Shown piece by piece: positions 35,574-45,793 of a stretch of DNA of 64,000 nt. The stretch is from VXYL01 sp963666465 (lineage in GTDB: Bacteria > Pseudomonadota > Gammaproteobacteria > Pseudomonadales > Azotimanducaceae), in the NCBI GenBank assembly GCA_963666465.1, contig OY762824.1, forward strand, positions 4,712,001 to 4,776,000, read 5' to 3'. Made by a program: the position numbers and the translations under genes. The notes under the pieces were generated by a model, which worked only from the letters and a program-made list of their open reading frames with translations, did no database searches and had not been told where the DNA came from. Each line of letters opens with the position of its first letter. Within the stretch, counting starts at the first letter, position 1.

Positions 35574-35861
35574 TCAGTCGCCCTTCTTCTTGAACATGCC
35601 GAGCATTCGGTCCGTCACCAGATAGCCGCCGACCACATTGATGGTGGCGAAGGTCACCGCCACGGCGCCCAGGATGGGCGCAAGGCCCGGCATCTTCGAG
35701 CCGGCGGCCAGGAGGGCGCCGACGATGGCGATGCCGGAGATGGCGTTGGCGCCGGACATGAGCGGCGTGTGCAGGGTTGCCGGCACCTTCGAGATCAGCT
35801 CGAAGCCGAGGAAGATGGCCAGCATGAGGATGAAGGCGAGATAGACCGGTGCGAGTTCCAT
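35574..35861 (-). CDS. pntAB: NAD(P) transhydrogenase alpha subunit, membrane part
   Basis: 95 residues with three membrane helices. It corresponds to the C-terminal membrane segment of E. coli PntA as a separate polypeptide (PntA2), the three-gene form of the enzyme. LAIFLGFELISKVPATLHTPLMSGANAI and INVVGGYLVTDRMLGMF are conserved. It lies 6 nt after pntAA. Confidence 0.95.
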   Translation of the reverse strand: MELAPVYLAFILMLAIFLGFELISKVPATLHTPLMSGANAISGIAIVGALLAAGSKMPGLAPILGAVAVTFATINVVGGYLVTDRMLGMFKKKGD

Positions 35862-35867
35862 TGCGGT

Positions 35868-36998
35868 TCAGCCGATGCCCAAGACGGTTTCGTTGACGAT
35901 CCTGCCGGCGCGGGTGAGCACGCAGCCGCGCACGATGTCGTCTTCCGGGTCAAGCTCGAGGGCGCCGGCGTCGGCATCCCAGAACTCGTCCAGGAAGTGG
36001 ACGAGGTTGGCGGAATACATCTCGCTCGCGTTGCGGGCAACCTCGGAGGGGAGGTTGCCGCGACCGATCACCTTGACGCCGCCGATGTCCACGACTTCGT
36101 TCAGCTCCGAGCCTTCGACGTTGCCGCCGGATTCCACCGCCATGTCCACCACCACGCTGCCGGGCTGCATCGCCTCCACCATGTCGCGGCTGACGATGCG
36201 CGGCGCCGGGCGACCGAACACCTGCGCTGTGGTGATGACCACATCGGACTGGGCGATGACCTTCTTCATGCCCTCGCGCTGCATGGCGAGCTGCTCGGCG
36301 GTGAGTTCCCGGGCATAGCCGTCTGCGGTTTCGCCCACGTCGCCAATGTCGATGCTGACGAAACGGGCGCCCAGGGACTGCACCTGCTCGGCCACCGTGG
36401 ACCTCGTGTCGAAGGCTTCCACCCTGGCGCCGAGCCGCTTGGCGGTGGCGATGGCCTGCAGGCCGGCGACACCGGCGCCGATGACGAACACCCTTGCCGG
36501 GGCGATGGTGCCGGCCGGGGTCATCATCATCGGGAAGATCTTGGGGCAGTGGGAGGCGGCCTCGATCACCGTGACGTAGCCGGCCAGATTCGCCTGCGAG
36601 GAGAGGGCGTCCATCTTCTGTGCCCGGGTCGTGCGCGGAACCATCTCCATGGCGACGGTGATAACGCCGCGCTCGGCCAGCGACTGCACCAGCCGGCGCT
36701 CGTTGAAGGGGTCGAGAAAGCTCACATGCACGGCGCCGTCGGAGAGCAGGCCCACGTCGTCGTCGGAGGGCCTGCGCACACGCAGGACGATCCGGGAGGA
36801 GACGACGGCGGAGGCGATGTCGTGGACGACATCGGCGCCGGCGGCCTCGTATTCGGCGTCTGGCAGGCCGGAGGCGGCACCGAGCCCTGCCTCAACCATG
36901 ATGTCGAAGCCGAGTCCGGCCAGCTTTTTCACGCCTTGCGGCACCAGCGCCGCGCGCAATTCACCGGGCCAGGTTTCTTTGGGCACCGCGATGCGCAT
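35868..36998 (-). CDS. pntAA: NAD(P) transhydrogenase alpha subunit, NAD-binding part
   Basis: 376 residues, the soluble domain I. It is related to alanine dehydrogenase and binds NAD(H). MRIAVPKETWPGELRAALVPQGVKKL, the Rossmann motif VFVIGAGVAGLQAIATAKRLGARV and the RQD-loop region SSQANLAGYVTVIEAA are recognisable. The start is ATG 36998. Two direct copies of TACCAAATC 11 bp apart lie 24-43 nt upstream and could be an operator. Confidence 0.95.
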   Translation of the reverse strand: MRIAVPKETWPGELRAALVPQGVKKLAGLGFDIMVEAGLGAASGLPDAEYEAAGADVVHDIASAVVSSRIVLRVRRPSDDDVGLLSDGAVHVSFLDPFNERRLVQSLAERGVITVAMEMVPRTTRAQKMDALSSQANLAGYVTVIEAASHCPKIFPMMMTPAGTIAPARVFVIGAGVAGLQAIATAKRLGARVEAFDTRSTVAEQVQSLGARFVSIDIGDVGETADGYARELTAEQLAMQREGMKKVIAQSDVVITTAQVFGRPAPRIVSRDMVEAMQPGSVVVDMAVESGGNVEGSELNEVVDIGGVKVIGRGNLPSEVARNASEMYSANLVHFLDEFWDADAGALELDPEDDIVRGCVLTRAGRIVNETVLGIG

Positions 36999-37021
36999 GG
37001 CGAAATGAACCCGAGAAAACT

Positions 37022-37041
37022 GATTTGGTACGGATTTGGTA
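37022..37041 (-). promoter_or_regulatory. Direct repeat upstream of pntAA
   Basis: On the minus strand TACCAAATC occurs twice, 11 bp apart (one helix turn), just downstream of a TTGACC hexamer that could be a -35 element. The arrangement suggests a site for a dimeric regulator or a promoter. No regulator can be named. Confidence 0.35.
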
Positions 37042-37134
37042 GATGGTCAAACGGAGCAGTCCGAGAGAGGTGCAAGCGTAATCGAAAGCGGGCGGCGATA
37101 ACAGGGAAGCGGCGCAAAGAGGGGCGGAAAGTGG

Positions 37135-37325
37135 CGCGATGGAGGGCGGGACGCCCTCCCTGCGCAGAGGCATCGGGAGAGCCAGGCGAGGGCGACGCAT
37201 GCGCGCCCCTGCGAGGCGCCGCCTTCGGATCGGGCCTTCGTCGAGAGCCTGTTGGCGTATGGCCTTGGGGCGTTGCGGCGCGAGCGAGGGCAGCATGCCC
37301 TCGCCCCAGGCTCCTTCGGGGGAGG
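37135..37325. repeat. REP-like palindromes between pntAA and the MaoC-like gene
   Basis: GGAGGGCGGGACGCCCTCC (about 37140-37160) and CGAGGGCAGCATGCCCTCG (about 37286-37305) are perfect or near-perfect palindromes of the GGGCATCCTGCCC family. The remainder of the 400-bp divergent gap 36999-37400 holds the repeat before pntAA and the ribosome-binding site at 37389; I see no gene in it. Confidence 0.65.
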
Positions 37326-37400
37326 GGGGGGGAGGAGGTCGCTCGTTGAAGAGCTGCGTCGTAAAATGAGGCGTTGCGAACGAGTAACGGGAGGTGATCC

Positions 37401-38225
37401 TTGAGCCAATCGAGTGTGCTGCGTGATGGCTGGCAGGAGGGGGATGTCGTGGTGGAGTATCGCAGCGTGGCGCGGAACTTCTCTGCCGAGAGCGAGAACC
37501 GCATCCACGATCCGGACGTGGCGCAGCGGTTCGGGTTCGAGGGTGGGCTGGTTCCGGGGGCGGCGGTGTTTGGTCACATGACGCACCCCCTCATCGAGGC
37601 GATGGGGGAGGGTTGGGCGTCAGGCCATCGGGGCGAGGTGCGCTTTCTGAAGCCGGCCTACGATGGCGACGAACTGGTCATCCGGCATGTGGTTGCTGGC
37701 GACGACCATCTGGTGCGTTGCCTTGCCCGCGCAGGGACGCTGCTGTCGGAGTTGCGCACCGGGCCGTGGGACCAGGCGCCGGCAGCGGCCCCGGACGCTG
37801 GCGCCCCGGCGGCGGCAACGGAGCGACCGGAAATCCATTGGGACAACATCCATGTGGGCGAGCCGTTCTCTGCCTTCGAGTGGCAGCCGAGCGTGGTGGA
37901 GAACGCGGAGTTCGCGGCGCAGGTGGCGAGCGATCTCGACATCTATGACAGGGGCCTGGTTCACCCCCACGGCTGGCTCAACATCGCCAACCGCGCCCTG
38001 ACCCGGCGCTACCTGCTGCCGGCCTGGATGCACGTCGGCTCGGACTTCCGTCTGCACCGCCCCATCCGCGTCGGCGACAGCGTGGATGTGCGCGCCGTCC
38101 CGACCAACAAATGGCGGCGCAAAGGCCACGAGTTTCTCGACCTGAGCATTGCGTTTGTGGTGGAGGGGGCGGTTGCGATGGAGATCCGCCACACCGCGAT
38201 CTTTGCCATTGCGGCGAGGGGGTGA
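37401..38225 (+). CDS. MaoC-like hot-dog domain protein
   Basis: 274 residues from TTG 37401, with CGGGAGGTGA 5-13 nt upstream. The N-terminal half contains a hydratase-type hot-dog segment (NFSAESENRIHDPDVAQRFGFEGGLVPGAAVFGHMTHPL), similar to MaoC enoyl-CoA hydratases and to the double hot-dog acyl dehydratases. The C-terminal half (VGSDFRLHRPIRVGDSVDVRAVPTNKWRRKGHEFLDL) is a second hot-dog. The context (CoA transferase, enoyl-CoA hydratase, acyl-CoA dehydrogenase nearby) suggests a role on acyl-CoA substrates. The exact substrate is unknown. Confidence 0.75.
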   Translation: MSQSSVLRDGWQEGDVVVEYRSVARNFSAESENRIHDPDVAQRFGFEGGLVPGAAVFGHMTHPLIEAMGEGWASGHRGEVRFLKPAYDGDELVIRHVVAGDDHLVRCLARAGTLLSELRTGPWDQAPAAAPDAGAPAAATERPEIHWDNIHVGEPFSAFEWQPSVVENAEFAAQVASDLDIYDRGLVHPHGWLNIANRALTRRYLLPAWMHVGSDFRLHRPIRVGDSVDVRAVPTNKWRRKGHEFLDLSIAFVVEGAVAMEIRHTAIFAIAARG

Positions 38226-38295
38226 CGCTGGGAGGAGGAAGGAACCTTCCTGTCCTTCGGCGGTGGGGCCGTGCCGCGAGCTTCCCCTCTGACTC

Positions 38296-39507
38296 TCAGG
38301 CTGCTCCCACCCGTTCGTCGCCGATGGCGCCGCTTTGCCGAAGCGACAAAATCTGTTCGCTGGTGAGGCCGAGGTCCTCTTCGAGCACGTTGTCCGTGTG
38401 CTGGCCCAGCAGCGGCGCGGGTTCGATTTCCACGCTGCTTGCGGACATGCGGGCGGGCCAGCCGAGGAGGCGGATGTCGCCGTGTTCGGGGTGGGCGAGG
38501 TCGTGGATGAAGTCGCGCTCGATCAGGTGCGGGTCTTCGAACAGGTCGCTGGTCTCGTACACCTGGCTCGCACAAACGCCGGCTTCGGCGAGTGCCGTCA
38601 TGGCTTCCGTCTTGGTCTTGGTGACGGTCCAGGCGCGGATGTATTCGGCGAGTTCGGCGCGGTTCTGCTGCCTTGCCGCGGCGCCCGCGAAGCGTTCGTC
38701 TTCGAGCAGATCCGGCTTGCCGACGGTGCGGCAGACCGCGGCCCACATGCGCGGGTTCACGGCCATGACGAACACGTAGTCGTTTGCGCCCCCCGGCGCG
38801 CAGGGATAGAGCGAGACGAAGGGGTTGCTGCCGTTGCCCACGCGCGGTGTGGGACGCTTGCCGTAGCCGGTGTGCGAGATGGCAGTTCGCATGTAGTACG
38901 TCATCGCCTCTTGCATGGCGAGTTCGATGAACTGCCCCTTGCCGGTGCGCTGCTTCTGCGCCCAGGCGGCGGTGATGGCGAGAGCGGCCTGCATCCCGGT
39001 GCCGGCGTCGCCCATGGTGGGGCCCGGCCGCATGGGCGGGCCGTCGGGATCGCCGGTGATGGAGAAGGCGCCAGCCGCCGCCTGCGCCACCATGTCCATG
39101 CACTTGTAGTGCGAGTAGGGGCCGCTGGTGCCGAAGCCCTTGATGCGCATGTAGATGATTTCGGGACTGCGCTCGCGCATCACGTCGTAGCCGATGTCGA
39201 GCTTCTCGACCACGCCGGGGCCGTAGTTCTCAATGAAGACGTCGTATTTCGGCGCCATCGACAGCAGCAGTTCCCGGCCTTCCGGCGTGCCGAGGTTGAG
39301 GGTGACGCTGCGCTTGTTGCTGTTCCAGACGATGAAGTACTCGCGGTCGATGTTGCTGCCGGCGGCGCGGCCCCGCCCCGGATCGCCGACTCCGGGCTGC
39401 TCCACCTTCACCACGTCCGCGCCGAGCCAGGCAAGGCTCTGGGTGCAGCTAGTGCCCGCCTCATACTGCGTCATGTCGAGAATCCGCATTCCGTCGAGCG
39501 CCGCCAT
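38296..39507 (-). CDS. CaiB/BaiF-type (class III) CoA transferase
   Basis: 403 residues. Class III CoA transferases move CoA between carboxylic acids through a covalent aspartyl-CoA. The protein begins GMRILDMTQYEAGTSCTQSLAWLGADVVKVE, has the SNKRSVTLNLGTPEGREL segment, and holds the candidate catalytic aspartate in GPTMGDAGTGMQAAL. The C-terminal TDNVLEEDLGLTSEQILSLR is typical. Related enzymes include formyl-CoA:oxalate and succinyl-CoA:mesaconate type transferases; the substrate cannot be told. Convergent with the MaoC-like gene. Confidence 0.9.
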   Translation of the reverse strand: MAALDGMRILDMTQYEAGTSCTQSLAWLGADVVKVEQPGVGDPGRGRAAGSNIDREYFIVWNSNKRSVTLNLGTPEGRELLLSMAPKYDVFIENYGPGVVEKLDIGYDVMRERSPEIIYMRIKGFGTSGPYSHYKCMDMVAQAAAGAFSITGDPDGPPMRPGPTMGDAGTGMQAALAITAAWAQKQRTGKGQFIELAMQEAMTYYMRTAISHTGYGKRPTPRVGNGSNPFVSLYPCAPGGANDYVFVMAVNPRMWAAVCRTVGKPDLLEDERFAGAAARQQNRAELAEYIRAWTVTKTKTEAMTALAEAGVCASQVYETSDLFEDPHLIERDFIHDLAHPEHGDIRLLGWPARMSASSVEIEPAPLLGQHTDNVLEEDLGLTSEQILSLRQSGAIGDERVGAA

Positions 39508-39640
39508 CGATCACCGCCTGCCAGGGTTGGTGCGACAAAGCTACCACGGAAGGGCACCCTGAATGCCCGCGCCGAAGGCCGCGCAGACGTGCCACGAACC
39601 GATCGCGGTTTCTCGAGGGGGCGGTTGCGGGGCAGCGTTG

Positions 39641-39905
39641 TCAGTTTCGCCGCAGGCGTTCCGACACTGCGATCGGGCTTGGGTAGCGGAAGATCACCAG
39701 ATACGTGGAGACCAGGAGGGTCGCCACCGTGGCGCCCTGGATGACGTGGGCGGCTTCCGCCGAGAGCAGGGCGGCGCCTGCGACGTAGGTGAGGAGCAGC
39801 GAGAATTCGCTCGCCTGCCCGAGGCGATAGCCGGCCTCGGTGGCCGCTCCGCTCGGCTCTCCCTGCCGCGCCGACGAAGATGATGAAGAACGACTCGACG
39901 ATGCC
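39641..39905 (-). pseudogene. Remnant of a CPA2 (Kef/NhaS-type) cation antiporter 3' end
   Basis: On the minus strand one frame ends with EAGYRLGQASEFSLLLTYVA...VIQGATVATLLVSTYLVIFRYPSPIAVSERL and a TGA at 39643-39641. This resembles the last membrane helices of monovalent cation:proton antiporters. Just upstream a different frame carries VEAGIVESFFIIFVGAAG, so the two halves need a frame change near 39860, and no N-terminal part of an antiporter is present. It is interpreted as a decayed or mis-sequenced gene end. The flanking 39508-39640 holds nothing recognisable. Confidence 0.45.
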
Positions 39906-39936
39906 GGCTTCCACGGCCCCTCGGTCTCCGGGCCGC

Positions 39937-40370
39937 TCAGGCGGTCGAGCGTCGGAACGGCGGCATCGGCTCGCGCGCGGACGCCTGGTAGTGGTCCGAC
40001 ATGCGGCCGATGCTGGCGATGGCGGCTTCGGCGTCGCGCTCGTTCGCCGTCACGAAGGCGTCGAAGCCGCAGCGGTGCATGTATTCGGCGAGGTCCGGAA
40101 CCACCTCGCCGAAGGCGCGCAGCTCGCCGCCGTAGCCGTGCCGCGCGCGCAGCAGCGCGCCCATGCTGAGGCCTCGGCCGTCGGCGAAGGCGGGGACTCG
40201 ACGGCGATCACGGGCGCGGCCAGGACCTCGCCCGCCACCTCCTCGATCTCCGCGTCGCTGCGCAGCCAGACGCCGGCGCCTTCCGGGTTCTCGCGCCAGG
40301 CGTCGAGGGGCGCGATGAGGCCGGGCCCTCGTCCACCAGTCGCCAGTCGTCCTCGGCGATCTCGAGGTCC

Positions 40371-40387
<17 letters not shown>
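39937..40387 (-). pseudogene. DUF934 (COG3749) sulfite-reduction accessory gene, frameshifted twice
   Basis: From ATG 40387 the protein starts MPTLVRDLEIAEDDWRLVDEGP, then shifts frame at about 40332 (one base short in GGCCCGGCC) to continue LIAPLDAWRENPEGAGVWLRS...LAAPVIAVES. It shifts again at about 40195 (one base short in TCCCCGCC) into FADGRGLSMGALLRARHGYGGELRAFGEVVPDLAEYMHRCGFDAF. The parts match the DUF934 family that is encoded next to cysI/cysH. It overlaps the cysI end by 17 nt. Both lesions lie in GC runs, so sequencing error is as likely as decay. Confidence 0.7.
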
Positions 40388-42029
<1,642 letters not shown>

Positions 42030-42103
42030 GCGCTCCTTGCCGGGAACGTTGGGAAGCCCCGAAGTATTGCCGAATCCCCGTCGAGCGGAAGGGGCCGCGC
42101 GCT

Positions 42104-42275
42104 GTGGCAGTTCTCACTTTGGCTTGTGCAGTGTCTGGCGCCGTCCTCCAGGGGGAGGGTGTCCCGCCCTCCATCGCGCCGCAAGGCGCCGCGCCCGCAA
42201 GGGCGCGCAGGGCACATCGCGGCAGGCGCAGGGAGGACGCGCCTGACGGCGCGCATGGCGGGCAGGACGCCCTTC
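42104..42275 (-). mobile_element. MITE copy C (truncated)
   Basis: CAGTTCTCACTTTGGCTTGT followed by GCAGTGTCTGGCGCCGTCC matches, in reverse orientation, the right end of the elements at 43125-43296 and 59555-59819. Similarity to copy B continues through its GC-palindromic core to about 42260. The outer bases of the terminal repeat are altered and the other end is missing, so this is a decayed copy. The rest of the gap 42030-42569 has no supported gene. Confidence 0.7.
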
Positions 42276-42569
42276 CTCCCTATGGGACTGCGCAACGCCA
42301 CGACCCCGGCCCGGGGTCAAGGTCGGGACATCTCCTGCCCCGTCCTGGCCGGAATGTCCAGCATCGGACTCAACCTGTTCTTTCCGCCAGCGTTCCCGCG
42401 CAGCACAAGTTCGCCCTGGCCGATTGCCCTGGGGCTATTGCTTCCATGCGGCGGCGTTTGCGCTTGCATCGGGCGTGCTGCATCCGACAGACTTCCGGTT
42501 TGCATTCGAAGGCCAGCAGTTGCACAGCGACTGCCAACGCGCCCGTCAAGGCGCGCCAGGGAGGGAGCG

Positions 42570-42890
42570 ATGTTCTACGAACTCAGGCGATACAAGGTGC
42601 TTGACGGCAAGATGGATGAGTGGGTGGCGTACATGGAGGACGTCATCATTCCCTTCCAGGTGGGCAAGGGCATGGTCATCACCGGCAGCTTTCGCGGCGA
42701 AGAGGACGACACGACCTATGTCTGGATGCGCCGCTTCGCCTCGGAGGCGGAGCGCGAGGAGCTGTACGCGAAGGTGTATGAGAGCGAGAGGTGGGAGAAG
42801 GAGATCGCGCCTCGGGTGGGGGAGATGTTGGACCGATCTGGCATTGACGTGACGCGGATTGTGCCTACGCCTCGGTCGGTGGCGCACTGA
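42570..42890 (+). CDS. NIPSNAP family protein
   Basis: 106 residues. The ferredoxin-like NIPSNAP fold is visible from MFYELRRYKVLDGKMDEWVAYM, FQVGKGMVITGSF, DTTYVWMRRFASEAEREEL and a final YESERWEKEIAP. Members are dimeric alpha-beta barrel proteins of poorly known function. ATG 42570 follows AGGGAGGGAGCG. No operon partner; the gap upstream is repeat DNA. Confidence 0.85.
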   Translation: MFYELRRYKVLDGKMDEWVAYMEDVIIPFQVGKGMVITGSFRGEEDDTTYVWMRRFASEAEREELYAKVYESERWEKEIAPRVGEMLDRSGIDVTRIVPTPRSVAH

Positions 42891-43094
42891 AGGGGTGGGG
42901 GGCGTAGAAAGGGCTGCGGCCCCCTCCGAGAGACCTTGGCGGTCGCGCCGGCAGGGCGCGACCTCGACCTCCCTCCAAGGGGGGAGTGATGTGCGTAGCG
43001 TTGGGCCCTCCTGTCATGCCCCCCTTGGGGGGAGCCGAAGAAGCCTCCTGGCTTCTTCGGTGGAGGATGTGCCGCGCCGGTTCTTGTGGCGCTA

Positions 43095-43385
43095 GCAGCC
43101 TGTCGGACTTCGGACGGCGCAAGCGGTAGTGTCTCACTTTGAATTTGCCTGACGTGGCGCATGGCCGTTCGCAACTGGCGACTGCGTCGATTTGCCTGCC
43201 GGGACCACTCTCCATAAGGGGATAGGGAGGGAGGGCGTCCCGCCCTCCCCCCGGGGACGGTGCCAGACACTGCACAAGCCAAAGTGAGACACTACCGCGC
43301 AAGCTGGCCGAATGTCGACAGGGTGACAGGACGGCCTGGGCTGGGGCAGGAAGCGTTGCCGAAAGGCAACGGTTCTTGTGGCGCT
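43095..43385 (-). repeat. Dispersed repeat, copy 2, split by a MITE
   Basis: It matches the repeat at 3819-3928 in inverted orientation and starts in the TAG of the enoyl-CoA hydratase gene (CTAGCGCCACAAG on the minus strand). Its hairpin has stem CGTTGCC/GGCAACG. It is interrupted at GCGCAAGC by the element 43125-43296. A partial third copy (GGTTCTTGTGGCGCTAG) ends at 43095, so copies lie in tandem. The rest of 42891-43094 carries GAAGAAGCC/GGCTTCTTC, another hairpin at about 43032-43053. Confidence 0.85.
43125..43296. mobile_element. 172-bp MITE, copy A, with 8-bp target duplication
   Basis: Terminal inverted repeats GGTAGTGTCTCACTTT (43125-43140) and AAAGTGAGACACTACC (43281-43296) are perfect over 16 bp. 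GCGCAAGC flanks both sides (43117-43124 and 43297-43304). The same octamer occurs once, uninterrupted, in the sister repeat at 3899-3906, so the pre-insertion site is known. No coding capacity; the centre holds GGAGGGCGTCCCGCCCTCC. It is a non-autonomous element needing a transposase from elsewhere. Confidence 0.92.
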
Positions 43386-44178
43386 AGGTTCCCGTGTACA
43401 TAGGCTTGCGGCGTTCGCGGAAGGCGGCGATCGATTCCTTGTGGTCGTTGACTGCCTTGTTGCCGAAGGTGAGGCTGGTGTATTCGAAGCGCAGGGCGTC
43501 TTCGAGGTCGCATTCGACGTTGTGCTGCAGCACGCGCTTGGACATGCGCAGTGCCAGCGGCGGCCAGGCGGCCATCTGCTCGGCGACTTCGACGGCGGTT
43601 TCGAGCAGGACGTCGGCGTCCACCAGGCGGTCCAGCAGTCCGATCCGATGCGCCTCTTGCGCATCCACCATGCGGCTGGTGTAGATGAGGTCGGCGGCGC
43701 GGGAATAGCCGACGATGCGCGGCAGGAAGAAGCTCATGCCGGAGTCTGGCGACAGGTTGCGTTCGATGAAGACGGTCTTGAAGCGGCTGAGTTCGCTCCC
43801 CACCCGCAGGTCGCAAGCGAGCGCCAGGCTCATGCCGGCGCCGGCGGCGACGCCGTTCACCGCCGCGACCACGGGCTTGTTGAGTCGATAGACCGACAGC
43901 GCCTGACGGCCCACCCAGCCGAGATCGTCGAGCAGGTCGTTCTGGGTTGGCGGAGGCGACTTCGGCGCTGGCGTGGTGAGGTCAGCGCCGGAGCAGAAGC
44001 CGCGCCCGGCGCCGGTGACGATCACGGCGCGAACGGCGTCGTCGGACTGGACGCTGGCGAAGGTGTCGAGCATCGCCTCGCGCAGATCGGCGGATAGCGC
44101 GTTCAGCTTCTCCGGGCGGCTCAAGGTGACGATGGCGGTGCTGCCGGTCTTCTCCAGTTCGATCACGGGCTGCGTCAT
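43384..44178 (-). CDS. Enoyl-CoA hydratase/isomerase family protein
   Basis: 264 residues from ATG 44178. Crotonase motifs are present: ATVTLSRPEKLNALS-like AIVTLSRPEKLNALSADLRE, the first oxyanion segment GAGRGFCSGADL, and the second NGVAAGAGMSLALACDLRVG, followed by NLSPDSGMSFFLPRIVG, in which Asp is at the position of a catalytic acidic residue in many hydratases. Acts on CoA thioesters; probably beta-oxidation or aromatic degradation. It lies divergent to the dioxygenase gene. Confidence 0.9.
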   Translation of the reverse strand: MTQPVIELEKTGSTAIVTLSRPEKLNALSADLREAMLDTFASVQSDDAVRAVIVTGAGRGFCSGADLTTPAPKSPPPTQNDLLDDLGWVGRQALSVYRLNKPVVAAVNGVAAGAGMSLALACDLRVGSELSRFKTVFIERNLSPDSGMSFFLPRIVGYSRAADLIYTSRMVDAQEAHRIGLLDRLVDADVLLETAVEVAEQMAAWPPLALRMSKRVLQHNVECDLEDALRFEYTSLTFGNKAVNDHKESIAAFRERRKPMYTGT

Positions 44179-44287
44179 GTGGGTCTGTTCCTCGCTGGTT
44201 GGGGGGCGGTCGGCGCATTGGTCGCGGCCGGCTCTGGCGAAGGGTATGCTTTTGCGGAGTCTCGAAACAAGCGGCGGGAGGAGCAGC

Positions 44288-45124
44288 GTGAAGGTCGTTC
44301 CAATGAAAGGAGGGTGTGGCGCCGAGGTGCAGGGCGCTGATCTCAATGGTCTCAGCGATGCGGACGTGGCGGCCATCAAGGCGGCGCAGGCGGATCGCGG
44401 CGTGGTCTTCTTCCGCGATCAGGAGATGACGCCGGCGCAGCAGCTCGAGGCGGCGCGGCGGTTTGGCGATGTCAACGTCAATCGCTTCTTCACGCCGGTG
44501 CCGGAGCAGCCGGAAGTGGCGCTGGTGCTGAAGGAACCGCGCCATGCCACCAACGTCGGCGGCGGCTGGCACACCGATCATTCCTACGACGACATCCCGG
44601 CCCTGGGCTCGATGCTGCACGCCAAGGAGGTGCCGAGTTCGGGCGGCGACACGCTGTTCGCCAACATGTACCTTGTCGCCGATGCGCTGTCGGCGGGTCT
44701 GCGCAAGACGCTGTCCGGGATGCGAGCGGTGCATTCGAGCCGCCACGTGTTCGGGCCCCAGGGCTTTCATGCCCGCATGGAGGACGACCGCTATCGTAAT
44801 AGGGAGCTTGCGACCCAGGACGCCGTGCATCCGGTGATCGCCCGCCATCCGGTGTCAGGGCGAGCGGTGCTCTACGTCAATCCTGGCTTCACGATTCGCT
44901 TCGATGGCTGGACGGTGGAAGAATCGCGGCCGCTGCTCGCCTATCTCTACGAGGTGGCGCAGCGCCCGGAGCACACCTGCCGCTTCGAGTGGAAGGTCGG
45001 CAGCGTCGCCTTCTGGGACAACCGCGCAACCTGGCACTGCGCCCTCAACGACTACCCCGGCGAGCGCCGCCTGATGCATCGCGTGACGATCGAGGGCGAG
45101 CCACTGCCGGCGTACTCGGCGTGA
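44288..45124 (+). CDS. TauD/TfdA-type Fe(II)/2-oxoglutarate dioxygenase
   Basis: 278 residues from GTG 44288, with CGGGAGGAG upstream. The iron-binding facial triad is visible as HTD in GGGWHTDHSYDD and the distal His in NRATWHCALNDYPGERRLMHR, where the following Arg binds 2-oxoglutarate. RGVVFFRDQEMTPAQQLEAARRFG is the family N-terminal segment. The enzyme hydroxylates an unknown substrate such as taurine, a sulfonate, phenoxyacetate or an alkyl sulfate. No transporter is adjacent. Confidence 0.9.
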   Translation: MKVVPMKGGCGAEVQGADLNGLSDADVAAIKAAQADRGVVFFRDQEMTPAQQLEAARRFGDVNVNRFFTPVPEQPEVALVLKEPRHATNVGGGWHTDHSYDDIPALGSMLHAKEVPSSGGDTLFANMYLVADALSAGLRKTLSGMRAVHSSRHVFGPQGFHARMEDDRYRNRELATQDAVHPVIARHPVSGRAVLYVNPGFTIRFDGWTVEESRPLLAYLYEVAQRPEHTCRFEWKVGSVAFWDNRATWHCALNDYPGERRLMHRVTIEGEPLPAYSA

Positions 45125-45126
45125 CT

Positions 45127-45789
45127 TCAGCCGCCCTCGTCGGGCGCGTCGAACACCTCGGCAACATCCACGGCGAAGCCCTGCAGGAGCGGCGAGGCAG
45201 CGCTTTCGCCACGCTTGCACGATGCGTGCTCGACGTAGGCATCCCCCATCAGCACGAGCACCGTGACGGTTTCATTTCGCGGATCGACGATCCAGTATTC
45301 GGGAATGCCTGCCTCGGCGTAGTCGGTGCGCTTCTCCACCAGATCGCGGGTTGGATCGTCGGGGCTGACGACCTCAAGCGCCAGATCCGCGCCGAGCCAG
45401 TAGCGATCCTGGCATCGGGAATCCGCGCGATCAATCAGAACGAGCATGTCTGGCTCGCGGAACTTGCCCTCCCGAACCCGCATCCTTAGTCCCGCAAACA
45501 TCGCAACACCGCCCCGAGGCTTGAGCCAGGCGCGGAACGCGGCGTGCAGGAACGACAGCACTGCCTGATGGGTGTACGTCGGCAAGGGCAACTCCTCGAT
45601 CCGACCGTCGGTGAACTCGACCATGCGACGACCGTGATCGGTCAGCCAGAGGTATTGCTCGTCGCTCCAGCACCCCTGAGGGGGCAGGATTTCGCACACG
45701 AGCACATCGAGTGCAGCCTGCGACGTGGTGGCGCTCGCGCTGTCGATGCAGCGCTCGGGGCTGGGGTCGGTCGAGGCAGCGGTCGCCAT
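45127..45789 (-). CDS. Uma2 family (DUF820) restriction-endonuclease-like protein
   Basis: 220 residues from ATG 45789; an ATG at 45819 would add ten residues but overlap the next gene. The PD-(D/E)xK-like core is REPDMLVLIDRAD ... LALEVVSPDDPTRDLVEKRTDYAEAGIPEYWIVDP, the Uma2 signature. The family is abundant in cyanobacteria and other genomes and its role is unknown; a nuclease activity is inferred only from the fold. Converges with the dioxygenase gene 2 nt away. Confidence 0.85.
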   Translation of the reverse strand: MATAASTDPSPERCIDSASATTSQAALDVLVCEILPPQGCWSDEQYLWLTDHGRRMVEFTDGRIEELPLPTYTHQAVLSFLHAAFRAWLKPRGGVAMFAGLRMRVREGKFREPDMLVLIDRADSRCQDRYWLGADLALEVVSPDDPTRDLVEKRTDYAEAGIPEYWIVDPRNETVTVLVLMGDAYVEHASCKRGESAASPLLQGFAVDVAEVFDAPDEGG

Positions 45790-45793
45790 GCGG

